Shown here: in pieces, positions 45,323 to 53,523 of the stretch
Numbering within the stretch: the stretch's first letter is position 1
How the letters are laid out: every line of letters begins with the position of its first letter
NCBI RefSeq assembly: GCF_028283705.1
Contig: NZ_JAPWKD010000032.1
Span: 558,001 to 622,000 of the forward strand
Source of the DNA: Pantoea sp.
GTDB lineage: Bacteria > Pseudomonadota > Gammaproteobacteria > Enterobacterales > Enterobacteriaceae
Reading direction: 5' to 3'
DNA: 64,000 nucleotides
Program-made: the position numbers and the translations under genes
Notes under the pieces: model-generated
Databases searched by the model: none
Seen by the model: the letters and a program-made list of their open reading frames with translations, nothing else
Told to the model about the DNA's origin: nothing

Positions 45323-47080
45323 ATGAAGATTCCTTACATTCCTGAAGATGCACCTTTCAATGGTGATCAAAAATACTGGCTGGCGGGTTTTCTCGCCGGT
45401 CTCCACTCGCGCCTGTTGGTGTTAGAAGACAAGCAGCAGACCGCTCCGGCGGCTGGTGCGGCGACCACCACCCAGTTGCATATCCTGTTCGGTTCGCAGA
45501 CCGGCAATGCCGAAGCGCTGGCCCAGACGGCAGCGAAAGCAGCACGTGCCAAAGGCCTGGTGCCGGTGGTTCAGGCGCTGGGTGAAGTGGATATTGATGT
45601 CTTCGCCACCATGCGTCATGTGTTGATCGTCACGTCTACCTACGGTGAAGGCGAAATGCCGGACAACGCACAGCTGTTCTGGCAGGCCATTTCTGCCAGC
45701 ACTGCGCCACGTCTGGAGCAGATGCACTTTGCCATACTGGCGATTGGTGATACCGGTTATGACGGCTTCTGTCAGGCCGGTAAATTTATCGATATGCGTC
45801 TGGAGCAGCTGGGTGCGAAACGCGTCGTTGACCGTATCGACTGTGATATTGATTACGAAGAACCATCCAGCGCCTGGATCGGCAGCACCATGCCACAGTT
45901 TGCCGCCAGTGCGGGCAGCAGCGGCACGGTGCTGGAGAGCGCGCCGGAAGCACCGGTCATTCCGGGTAGCAATAAACAGAACCCGTATGCCGCTGCGCTG
46001 GTGACCAATAAACGTCTTTCCGGTGAGCAGTCAGGCAAAGATATCCGTCACTTTGAGTTTGATCTGACGGACAGCGGACTAAAGTACGAAGCGGGCGATG
46101 CACTGGGCGTGATCCCAGTAAATGACCCTGCGCTGGTGACGCTGCTGCTGACCCAGCTGAACGCTGATTATGAAACGCCGGTGCCGGGCTTTGACCGTAA
46201 CCTCGGTGACTTGCTGACTTATCAGTTCGAAATCTCTGAACCGTCACGCAAACTGATTGAGTGGGTGGGCCAGAACACCACTAACCAGGAACTGCGCCAC
46301 GTATTACAGCACGATGACAAAGATACCCTTGGCGTGTGGTTGTGGGGCAAAGACACTCTTGACCTGCTGCAACTGGAGCTGACGCGTAGCCTGTCGGTGC
46401 CGGAATTTGTGGCAATGCTGCGTCCGCTGCAACACCGTGCTTATTCCATCTCTTCCAGCTCGAAAGCGCATCCGAACCAGGTCCATCTGACCATCGCGTC
46501 TGTGCGTTATCACAGCGCTGGCCGCGCCCGTAACGGCGTTTGCTCCACCTACCTGGCTGAACGTGTGCGTCGCGGCGAGAAACCGGCAATCTTTATTTCA
46601 CCGAATAAAGCCTTCCGCGTGCCCGCCAACAACAATGCACCACTGATCATGGTTGGCCCGGGTACCGGTATTGCGCCGTTCCGTGCTTTCCTGCAGGAAC
46701 GCAAAGTCACCGGTGCCGAAGGCAAAAACTGGTTGTTCTTTGGTGACCAGCATCAGGAACACGATTACATCTACCAGGATGAGCTGAACGAGTGGCAGCA
46801 AAGTGGCCTGCTGACGCATCTTGATCTGGCGTTCTCACGCGATCAGGAAGAAAAAATTTACGTGCAGAACCGCATGCTGGAGAAAGGCGCTGAGCTGTAC
46901 GCCTGGCTGCAGGAAGGTGCGTATTTCTACGTGTGTGGTGATGCATCACGCATGGCGAAAGATGTCGATTCCGCGCTGTATGAAGTGGTTCGTCAGTTCG
47001 GTGGCTTGTCCAGCGAGCGTGCCGCTGCCTATATCGACCAGTTGAAGAAAGACAAGCGTTACCTGCGTGACGTCTACTAA
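45323..47080 (+). CDS. CysJ-like diflavin (FMN/FAD) NADPH reductase
   Basis: A 585-residue flavoprotein built like the alpha subunit of sulfite reductase: a flavodoxin domain (about 53-190; LFGSQTGNAEALAQTAAKA, STYGEGEMPDN), an FAD domain (about 215-430; RAYSISSSSK), and an NADPH domain with GPGTGIAPFRAFLQERK (about 444), YVCGDASRMAKDVD (about 536) and an aromatic C-terminus RDVY. It passes electrons from NADPH through FAD and FMN to an acceptor. No cysI lies nearby; instead it begins 67 bp after the GltB-like gene, in the place of gltD. This suggests it feeds electrons to that synthase; a spare CysJ or another redox partner cannot be ruled out. A terminator follows. Confidence 0.85.
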   Translation: MKIPYIPEDAPFNGDQKYWLAGFLAGLHSRLLVLEDKQQTAPAAGAATTTQLHILFGSQTGNAEALAQTAAKAARAKGLVPVVQALGEVDIDVFATMRHVLIVTSTYGEGEMPDNAQLFWQAISASTAPRLEQMHFAILAIGDTGYDGFCQAGKFIDMRLEQLGAKRVVDRIDCDIDYEEPSSAWIGSTMPQFAASAGSSGTVLESAPEAPVIPGSNKQNPYAAALVTNKRLSGEQSGKDIRHFEFDLTDSGLKYEAGDALGVIPVNDPALVTLLLTQLNADYETPVPGFDRNLGDLLTYQFEISEPSRKLIEWVGQNTTNQELRHVLQHDDKDTLGVWLWGKDTLDLLQLELTRSLSVPEFVAMLRPLQHRAYSISSSSKAHPNQVHLTIASVRYHSAGRARNGVCSTYLAERVRRGEKPAIFISPNKAFRVPANNNAPLIMVGPGTGIAPFRAFLQERKVTGAEGKNWLFFGDQHQEHDYIYQDELNEWQQSGLLTHLDLAFSRDQEEKIYVQNRMLEKGAELYAWLQEGAYFYVCGDASRMAKDVDSALYEVVRQFGGLSSERAAAYIDQLKKDKRYLRDVY

Positions 47081-47109
47081 GACGGCGACATAAGCGCTTC
47101 GTTTGTTGA

Positions 47110-47143
47110 ATGCCAGTCAGTGGATGCTGACTGGCATTTTTCT
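47110..47143 (+). terminator. Terminator of the gltB-like/diflavin reductase unit
   Basis: An 11-bp perfect stem, ATGCCAGTCAG (47110-47120) with CTGACTGGCAT (47127-47137), then TTTTCTTT. It lies 30 bp after the reductase stop. Confidence 0.9.
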
Positions 47144-47295
47144 TTGGCGTTAAGAAAATTCTTCACCTCACCCGTCATACCACCGATCAAATAAAGACAG
47201 TTCGCTTTTATTCAGGGATGCCCCCTAAATAGCCTGTTTCGCTTTTTAAATACACTACAGGAGATAATTTCGCTTATTTAAAAGGTTTACTCTTC

Positions 47296-49089
47296 ATGAA
47301 GAAAAGTTTTAAACAAAAATGCCTGGCAGCTGCCATTTTGCTCACCATGGGGTTAACCAGCCAGGCGGGCTTTGCCGCCGGTGGTGCATCATTTATTCCG
47401 GACATCAGCCAAAAACCTATTCTGGTCGGTTTCTGGCATAACTGGGCCAGTAAATCAGACGGATATAAAGGCGGTACTGCACCTTATATAAAATTATCCG
47501 ATGTCTCGTCGGAATATGATGTCGTGACGGTCGCGTTTATGACGGATGAAGGTATCCCGACTTTTCACCCTTATAACATGACGGATGAAGAGTTCCGTAA
47601 ACAAGTCGAAACCCTTAATGCACGCGGCCAGGCGGTTATGCTGTCGCTCGGCGGAGCCGATGCACGTGATATCGCACTGAAACCGGGTGATGGGCAGAAG
47701 TTCGCGGCTGAGATTATTCGCCTGATTGAACTCTATGGTATCGACGGTGTGGATATCGATTTAGAAGGACACTCGATTACCGCAGGCGCCAACCAGATTG
47801 AAATTCCCGCCGCACTGAAAATCGTTAAAAATCAGTATCCAAAATTCATTATCAGTATGGCCCCTGAATTTCCCTACCTGCGTTCAGGCGCTCAGTATGA
47901 GCCGATAATTAAATCATTGGAAGGCTACTACGATTTCATTGCCCCACAATATTATAACCAGGCCGGGGATGGCATCTGGGCTTCAGATATTCCAGGTGGT
48001 TCAGTTATTCAGGGAGACGACGCCCGCAAAGCTGACTTCCTGTTTTATATGACCGACTCCCTCATCCACGGTACACGTGGTTATATACAGATCCCTGCTA
48101 ATAAGCTGGCTATTGGCCTGCCCAGCAATCCTGATGCCGCCGCCAATGGCTATGCGCGTAATGAATCTGATGTTCGCAGTGCCTGGGAAAGACTGAATGC
48201 TCAGGGCACGCCAATTAAAGGGTTGATGACCTGGTCAATTAACTGGGATGCGGGTTCGAGTGCCAATGGCAACCAATACGGTAACGAATTTGTGCGACGC
48301 TATGCAGCAATGGTGCATGAAAATTCTGTTCCTGATATTGATCAGGAAGCCCCAGGCCAGCCGGGCCATCCCATCGCTCATGATGTTGCTGCCAACAAGA
48401 TCGCGCTTTCATGGACAGCCTCAACGGATAACCAGGGTGTGAGCCAGTATCAGGTGTGGCGTAATGACGTCAATATCGCCGCAACACCTATCCCTTCCTA
48501 TGTGGATAATAATGTTAAGGCCGAGACAAGATACGATTATTTCGTCACTGCTCAGGATAAGCAGGGCAATGTTTCTTTACCCAGCCAGACCACCTCAGTG
48601 ACCACGCCGGGTATTGACTGCGAAGACTGTACACCTGCAGCGCCTCAGGGATTAAAAGCGGAAACTATCGATAAAGACAGTGCGACGCTGAGCTGGGAAG
48701 CCGTGGGTAATGTGGCGATCAAACACTACGTTATTTACCGTAACGGCGTGCAGATTAAAGAAACGACGCAGACTCGCCTTACTGATAGCGGATTATCTGC
48801 CGCCACAAAATATCAGTATCAGATTGCGGCAGTCAGCGTGACCAACCGTGTTTCTGACAAGAGCCAAACGCTGGAAGTGACGACATTGGCCGGTGACTCG
48901 ATCCCTTCTGAGCATCCCGCTTATAAAGAAGGCACCAACTACAAAGCTGGCGATGTGGTGTCCAATAAAGGCGGTCTTTATCAGTGCAAACCCTGGCCGT
49001 ATACCAGCTGGTGTGGGGCTGCGGCATGGGCTTACGAGCCTGATGCTGGTCAGCACTGGTCACAGGCCTGGGAGCCTTATAAAGGTTAA
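47296..49089 (+). CDS. Secreted GH18 chitinase with two FnIII domains and a CBM5/12
   Basis: A 597-residue exported chitinase. A signal peptide (about 1-27) precedes a GH18 catalytic domain (about 38-345) with the intact motif DGVDIDLE, catalytic Glu157, and the substrate-floor segments ISMAPEFPYL and FIAPQYYNQ. Two fibronectin type III modules (about 350-437 and 447-531) and a C-terminal chitin-binding CBM5/12 (about 540-597; YKAGDVVSNKGGLYQCK, WCGAAAW) follow. The architecture resembles ChiC-type and ChiD-type chitinases. It degrades chitin from fungi or arthropods. It is monocistronic, lies in an interval that in E. coli holds gltF and nan-related genes, and is slightly AT-richer at its 5' end. 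Confidence 0.92.
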   Translation: MKKSFKQKCLAAAILLTMGLTSQAGFAAGGASFIPDISQKPILVGFWHNWASKSDGYKGGTAPYIKLSDVSSEYDVVTVAFMTDEGIPTFHPYNMTDEEFRKQVETLNARGQAVMLSLGGADARDIALKPGDGQKFAAEIIRLIELYGIDGVDIDLEGHSITAGANQIEIPAALKIVKNQYPKFIISMAPEFPYLRSGAQYEPIIKSLEGYYDFIAPQYYNQAGDGIWASDIPGGSVIQGDDARKADFLFYMTDSLIHGTRGYIQIPANKLAIGLPSNPDAAANGYARNESDVRSAWERLNAQGTPIKGLMTWSINWDAGSSANGNQYGNEFVRRYAAMVHENSVPDIDQEAPGQPGHPIAHDVAANKIALSWTASTDNQGVSQYQVWRNDVNIAATPIPSYVDNNVKAETRYDYFVTAQDKQGNVSLPSQTTSVTTPGIDCEDCTPAAPQGLKAETIDKDSATLSWEAVGNVAIKHYVIYRNGVQIKETTQTRLTDSGLSAATKYQYQIAAVSVTNRVSDKSQTLEVTTLAGDSIPSEHPAYKEGTNYKAGDVVSNKGGLYQCKPWPYTSWCGAAAWAYEPDAGQHWSQAWEPYKG

Positions 49090-49103
49090 TTCTTACGTCG
49101 CAT

Positions 49104-49140
49104 AAAAAAATCCGGAAACGTTATGTTCCCGGATTTTTTC
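49104..49140. terminator. Bidirectional terminator between chitinase gene and sspB
   Basis: AAAAAATCCGG and CCGGATTTTTT flank a short loop. The A-run and T-run on the two sides let it end both the chitinase transcript and the minus-strand sspAB transcript. Confidence 0.8.
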
Positions 49141-49167
49141 ATTGTGACCTCATCGGTCAACTGGCGT

Positions 49168-49653
49168 TTATTTCACCACACGCAGCGATGGACGACCACC
49201 ACGCGGCGGCGGCTCATCATCTGGCGGGGTTTCATCGTCAGCTGAATCGTCGGGACGATCGCCATCAATCACTGACATCATGGTTTCTTCCTGACCTTCC
49301 AGTTCGTCCTGGGCTGCCAGCTCATAAGCCGGTTCCGGTTCGAACATGGTGCCTGCACCGTTCTCACGGGCATAGATAGCCAGAATTGCCGCCATCGGTA
49401 CTGAAACCTGACGCGGTACCCCACCGAAGCGTGCGTTGAACTCCACACGTTCGTTACCCAGTTCAAGGTTGCCGACAGCACGCGGTGCTATGTTCAGCAC
49501 AATCTGACCATCACGCGCGTATTCCAGCGGCACCTGTACACCAGGCAGATTGATGTCGACCACCAGATGCGGCGTCAGCTGGTTATCAAGCAGCCAGTCA
49601 TAAAACGCACGCAACAGATAAGGGCGACGGGCCGTTAATTGCGACATTTCCAT
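49168..49653 (-). CDS. sspB: ClpXP adaptor SspB
   Basis: A 161-residue adaptor that binds ssrA-tagged proteins and RseA fragment and hands them to ClpXP. The substrate-binding core (about 4-115) includes TARRPYLLRAFYDWLLDNQLTPHLVVD and FNARFGGVPRQVSVPM. A flexible acidic linker leads to the ClpX-docking tail RGGRPSLRVVK. It lies 3 bp after sspA. Confidence 0.96.
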   Translation of the reverse strand: MEMSQLTARRPYLLRAFYDWLLDNQLTPHLVVDINLPGVQVPLEYARDGQIVLNIAPRAVGNLELGNERVEFNARFGGVPRQVSVPMAAILAIYARENGAGTMFEPEPAYELAAQDELEGQEETMMSVIDGDRPDDSADDETPPDDEPPPRGGRPSLRVVK

Positions 49654-49656
49654 AGA

Positions 49657-50298
49657 TTAGCCCCGGGCTTGAAGGCGCATTTCACGTTCTGCTTCAGTCA
49701 GTGAAGCGAGGAAAGAGTCACGCTCAAATACGCGGGTCATGTAGCCTTTCAGCTCTTTCGATCCGGCGCCAGCCAGTTCAACACCCATAGACGGTAAACG
49801 CCACAGCAGCGGTGCCAGATAGCAATCAACCAGGCTGAACTCTTCGCTCATAAAGAACGGAGTACGTGAGAACAACGGCGCAATGGCCAGCAGTTCTTCA
49901 CGCAGTTGTTTACGCGCGGCATCGGCTTCTGCACCGGTGCGGGTTTCAATGATGCGCATCAGGCTATACCAGTCCTGCTCAATACGGTGCATCATCAGAC
50001 GGCTTTCGCCACGAGCAACCGGATAGACAGGCATCAGCGGTGGATGCGGGAAACGCTCATCAAGATATTCCATGATGATGCGGGATTCATACAGCGTCAG
50101 TTCACGATCTACCAGCGTTGGCACTGTGCGGTACGGGTTGAGGTCAATCAGATCCTGCGGCAGGTTATCCGTTTCAACCTGCTCGATCTCCACGCTGACG
50201 CCTTTCTCAGCCAGTACAATACGTACCTGATGGCTGAAAATGTCAGTCGGACCAGAAAACAGCGTCATTACCGAACGTTTGTTGGCAGCGACAGCCAT
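49657..50298 (-). CDS. sspA: Stringent starvation protein A, RNA polymerase-associated
   Basis: A 213-residue glutathione-S-transferase-fold protein that binds RNA polymerase and sigma-70, supporting stress survival and phage late transcription. It begins MAVAANKRSVMTLFSGPTD and contains the conserved surface pocket NPYRTVPTLVDRELTLYESRIIMEYLDERFPHP. ATG 50298 is chosen because GGAGGTTT precedes it; an in-frame start at 50310 would lie in that site. Confidence 0.96.
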   Translation of the reverse strand: MAVAANKRSVMTLFSGPTDIFSHQVRIVLAEKGVSVEIEQVETDNLPQDLIDLNPYRTVPTLVDRELTLYESRIIMEYLDERFPHPPLMPVYPVARGESRLMMHRIEQDWYSLMRIIETRTGAEADAARKQLREELLAIAPLFSRTPFFMSEEFSLVDCYLAPLLWRLPSMGVELAGAGSKELKGYMTRVFERDSFLASLTEAEREMRLQARG

Positions 50299-50625
50299 GA
50301 AAACCTCCAAGTTTGTTCACAAAAAATTACTGCGAATAGCCAACCACACGGCGACTCACCTGCTTATCAGATTCGCACACAGCCAGCGTTTGCGGCATTT
50401 TTCGCCCATCCTGGCGGAAATAATACGCACAACGCTCCGGCTCGCGGGCGCAAAGTGACAGTCAGTTTACCAGATTTTAAGCAGCTTGTGGGGCGGGGAA
50501 AGTGATTTGCAGGCAAAATGCGGGTAAAGCTCGCGTTTTTGTGGCAACAATCCCTGTTCGGCAAAAGCAAAAAACCCGCCGAAGCGGGTTTTTTGTGCCA
50601 ACTGTGACTGCCGAAGCAGCAACAA
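50299..50625. other. Intergenic region between sspA and rpsI
   Basis: About 330 bp holding the sspA promoter region and the rpsI terminator (50566-50595). No gene is visible in it. Confidence 0.7.
50566..50595 (-). terminator. Terminator of rplM-rpsI
   Basis: The stem AAAACCCGC (50571-50579) with GCGGGTTTT (50584-50592) around loop CGAA is flanked by A and T runs. It lies 30 bp beyond the rpsI stop. Confidence 0.85.
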
Positions 50626-51018
50626 TTAACGTTTGGAGAACTGCGGACGACGGCGTGCTTTACGCAGACCGACTTTCTTACGTTCAACCTGACGCGCATC
50701 ACGGGTAACGAAGCCCGCTTTACGCAGTTCAGAACGCAGAGACTCGTCGTACTCCATCAGAGCGCGGGTGATACCGTGACGGATCGCGCCGGCCTGACCA
50801 GAGATACCACCACCTTTAACGGTGATGTACAGGTCCAGTTTACCAACCAGATCAACCAGCTCCAGCGGCTGACGCACGACCATGCGTGCAGTCTCGCGAC
50901 CGAAGTACTGCTCCAGAGAGCGCTGGTTAATTACGATGTTACCGCTACCCGGCTTGATAAAGACGCGAGCGGATGAGCTTTTGCGGCGACCAGTGCCGTA
51001 GTTTTGAGTTTCAGCCAT
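50626..51018 (-). CDS. rpsI: 30S ribosomal protein uS9
   Basis: A 130-residue small-subunit protein whose C-terminal tail reaches the P site. Recognised by MAETQNYGTGRRKSSSARVF and the end KVGLRKARRRPQFSKR. It is the second gene of rplM-rpsI, 15 bp after rplM. Confidence 0.98.
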   Translation of the reverse strand: MAETQNYGTGRRKSSSARVFIKPGSGNIVINQRSLEQYFGRETARMVVRQPLELVDLVGKLDLYITVKGGGISGQAGAIRHGITRALMEYDESLRSELRKAGFVTRDARQVERKKVGLRKARRRPQFSKR

Positions 51019-51033
51019 TGCCTGTAATCCCGA

Positions 51034-51462
51034 TTAAATGTCAAGAACTTGCGGTTGCTGCGCCGCATGGTTGTGCTCGTTGCCTGCGTAAACTTTCAGT
51101 TTACGGTACATAGCACGACCCAGCGGGCCTTTCGGCAGCATGCCTTTAACCGCGATTTCAATCACACGCTCAGGACGGCGGGCAATCATCTCTTCGAAGG
51201 TCGCCTGCTTGATACCACCGATGTGACCAGTGTGGTGATAATAGATCTTGTCAGTACGCTTGTTGCCAGTTACAGCAACTTTTTCTGCGTTCAGAACGAT
51301 GATGTAATCACCGGTATCAACGTGCGGAGTGTATTCCGCTTTATGCTTACCACGCAGACGGCGCGCCAGTTCAGTCGCCAGGCGACCCAGGGTTTTGCCG
51401 GTTGCGTCAACAACATACCAGTCACGTTGGACGGTTTCTGGTTTAGCTGTAAAAGTTTTCAT
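51034..51462 (-). CDS. rplM: 50S ribosomal protein uL13
   Basis: A 142-residue large-subunit assembly protein. Recognised by MKTFTAKPETVQRDWYVVDA, GKTLGRLATELARRLRGKHK and KGMLPKGPLGRAMYRKLKVY. It opens the rplM-rpsI operon; the 236-bp upstream gap to zapE is expected to hold its promoter and leader. Confidence 0.98.
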   Translation of the reverse strand: MKTFTAKPETVQRDWYVVDATGKTLGRLATELARRLRGKHKAEYTPHVDTGDYIIVLNAEKVAVTGNKRTDKIYYHHTGHIGGIKQATFEEMIARRPERVIEIAVKGMLPKGPLGRAMYRKLKVYAGNEHNHAAQQPQVLDI

Positions 51463-51698
51463 TGAAAAGCTTACCCAAATAAAGTTACACGTTGGTGAAA
51501 TCCCAAACGCTAAGTTAACGATTGAGGCTCACACGACCATTTCGCCCAGCAAGCCCACCCCCTCAGGTAGAGTTACCGGATCACAAAGGTTTCTGGGAAG
51601 AAAAACCTCTGCCGTAACGTGGGGTCGCAAGATTATAGAGAAGTCGCCCGTAAAGATCGAACTTTTTTACGCCCCCACGTCAGGTTTTTTGCGCCGAA

Positions 51699-52826
51699 TC
51701 AGGGCAGATGCGGTAAACGCAGGTACTCCTCGCTCTGCATCTCCTGTAGGCGCGACAGACAGCGCTGATATTCAAACTTCAGACGCGAGCCCTGATAAAT
51801 CTCAAACAACGACGTCTCAGCGGCCACCACCAGTTTCACATGGCGTTCGTAGAATTCATCCACCAGCGCCAGAAAGCGGCGCGCCTGATCTTCCGTCTTG
51901 TAAATCATCACTGGCACATCATACAGCAATACGCTGTGGAAACGGCGTGACAGCTCGATATAGTCATGCTGGCTACGCCCTTCTCCGCACAGCGTCAGAA
52001 AATCAATCGCCAGTACGCCGTCCTGTACGCCCAGCGTTGGCATACTGCGATGGTTAATTTCCAGTACCGGGGCATCATGGCGGGCTTTACCGGACAAGGC
52101 GCGGAACATCCGCTCCATTTCCGTATGGGTTTCCTCATTCAGTGGGAAACTCCACAGATGCGCCGACGTCAAGGTACGCAAACGGTAATCGATACCCGCA
52201 TCCACGTTCATCACATCACAATGACGCTTAATCTGCTCGATAGCAGGCAAAAAACGCGCACGCTGCAAACCATTTCGGTACAGGTCATCCGGTGGGATGT
52301 TCGAGGTCGCCACCAGCGCAATACCACGATCAAACAGCGCCTCCATTAGCGTGCCAAGCAACATGGCATCGGTGATATCGGAGACGAAAAACTCGTCGAA
52401 ACAGAGAATATCGGTTTCGGCTTTAAAGCGGTCAGCAACGATCAGTAGCGGGTCACTGTGCCCCTGCAACTGCGTCAGTTCCTCATGGACACGCAGCATA
52501 AAGCGGTGAAAATGCAGGCGTAATTTACGCTCGCCAGGAATAGACTGAAAAAATAGATCCATCACCCAGGTTTTTCCACGCCCCACGCCGCCCCACATAT
52601 ACAGGCCACGCACCGGCGCTTCCTTACTGCTTTTCTCTTTATTCATCAGTTTAGAAAGACGGCCAAACAAGCCTTTGCTGGCCGGGGCCGCGGCTGGCTG
52701 GCGAGCCACCAGTCCTTGCTGAATGGCATCTAAGCGGGTGATGGCTTCCCGTTGTACGTCATCCGGGCGAAATTCGCCCTGCGACAGCGCTTGCTCATAG
52801 CGCGCAAGCGGAGATGAGGTTTGCAT
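51699..52826 (-). CDS. zapE: Cell-division ATPase ZapE
   Basis: A 375-residue AFG1/LACE1-type ATPase that associates with the Z-ring and modulates FtsZ bundling under low-oxygen or heat conditions. Walker A is GGVGRGKTW, Walker B is LCFDEFFV, and the arginine-rich sensor region includes ALVATSNIPPDDLYRNGLQR. It is monocistronic and divergent from zapG, as in E. coli. Confidence 0.95.
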   Translation of the reverse strand: MQTSSPLARYEQALSQGEFRPDDVQREAITRLDAIQQGLVARQPAAAPASKGLFGRLSKLMNKEKSSKEAPVRGLYMWGGVGRGKTWVMDLFFQSIPGERKLRLHFHRFMLRVHEELTQLQGHSDPLLIVADRFKAETDILCFDEFFVSDITDAMLLGTLMEALFDRGIALVATSNIPPDDLYRNGLQRARFLPAIEQIKRHCDVMNVDAGIDYRLRTLTSAHLWSFPLNEETHTEMERMFRALSGKARHDAPVLEINHRSMPTLGVQDGVLAIDFLTLCGEGRSQHDYIELSRRFHSVLLYDVPVMIYKTEDQARRFLALVDEFYERHVKLVVAAETSLFEIYQGSRLKFEYQRCLSRLQEMQSEEYLRLPHLP

Positions 52827-53010
52827 TGTTCTCTCAGAGTCCCTGAAAAAGTCCGATTCATGTGTCGGTTGTCGAAAATTAGGCCGCTCTACACTAAGCG
52901 ATGCCGCTCCAGAGTTCCACTTCCAATAGATTAACGGGTATAGTGGCTACTATTGAAGTTGAAACAGAAGCAATGCCCTACGAAGCAACGGAAATTACAC
53001 GGGAGTCATT

Positions 53011-53415
53011 ATGACCTGGGAATACGGGCTGATTGGTTTAGTGATTGGCATTATTGTCGGCGCAGTCGCAATGCGTTTTGGCAACAAAAAACTGCGCGAA
53101 CAGCGCACCATGCAGTACGAACTGGAAAAATCCAAGGCTGAACTGGCGGATTACCGCGAAGAGCTGACTAACCACTTCGCGCGCAGCGCAGAATTGCTGG
53201 ATAACATGGCGCGTGATTACCGCCAGCTGTATCAGCATATGGCGAAAGGTTCTAATGACCTGTTGCCGAATCTGCCGGGCGAGAAAAATCCGTTTGCCTA
53301 CCAGCTGACGGAAGCGGAAGCGGATAACGATCAGGCGCCGGTGCAAATCCCGCGCGACTATTCTGATGGCGCTTCCGGCCTGTTACGTGGCGGCGAACGC
53401 GCACCGCGTAATTAA
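53011..53415 (+). CDS. zapG: Z-ring and envelope-associated protein ZapG (YhcB)
   Basis: A 134-residue inner-membrane protein linked to cell division and envelope growth. One N-terminal helix (GLIGLVIGIIVGAVAMRF) is followed by a coiled-coil DUF1043 region (KSKAELADYREELTNHFARSAELLDNMARDYRQLYQHM). It is followed by a strong terminator and then degQ. Confidence 0.95.
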   Translation: MTWEYGLIGLVIGIIVGAVAMRFGNKKLREQRTMQYELEKSKAELADYREELTNHFARSAELLDNMARDYRQLYQHMAKGSNDLLPNLPGEKNPFAYQLTEAEADNDQAPVQIPRDYSDGASGLLRGGERAPRN

Positions 53416-53423
53416 TCTTTTTG

Positions 53424-53450
53424 GGGCACAGCGACGCTGTGCCCTTTTTG
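53424..53450 (+). terminator. Terminator of zapG
   Basis: A 9-bp perfect stem, GGGCACAGC (53424-53432) with GCTGTGCCC (53436-53444), then TTTTTGTTTG. Confidence 0.9.
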
Positions 53451-53523
53451 TTTGTCGAACCCTTGCCCCAAACAACTGTCACACTTTTTTAATCCCCCTT
53501 TTCGTAGCGAGAGCGTTGTAGCA

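Noticed and set aside
45323..47080. Plain annotation of the diflavin reductase as sulfite reductase subunit CysJ
   Set aside because: The fold matches, but no cysI or cysH lies next to it and it is placed directly behind a gltB-like gene, so a sulfite reductase role is not supported here.
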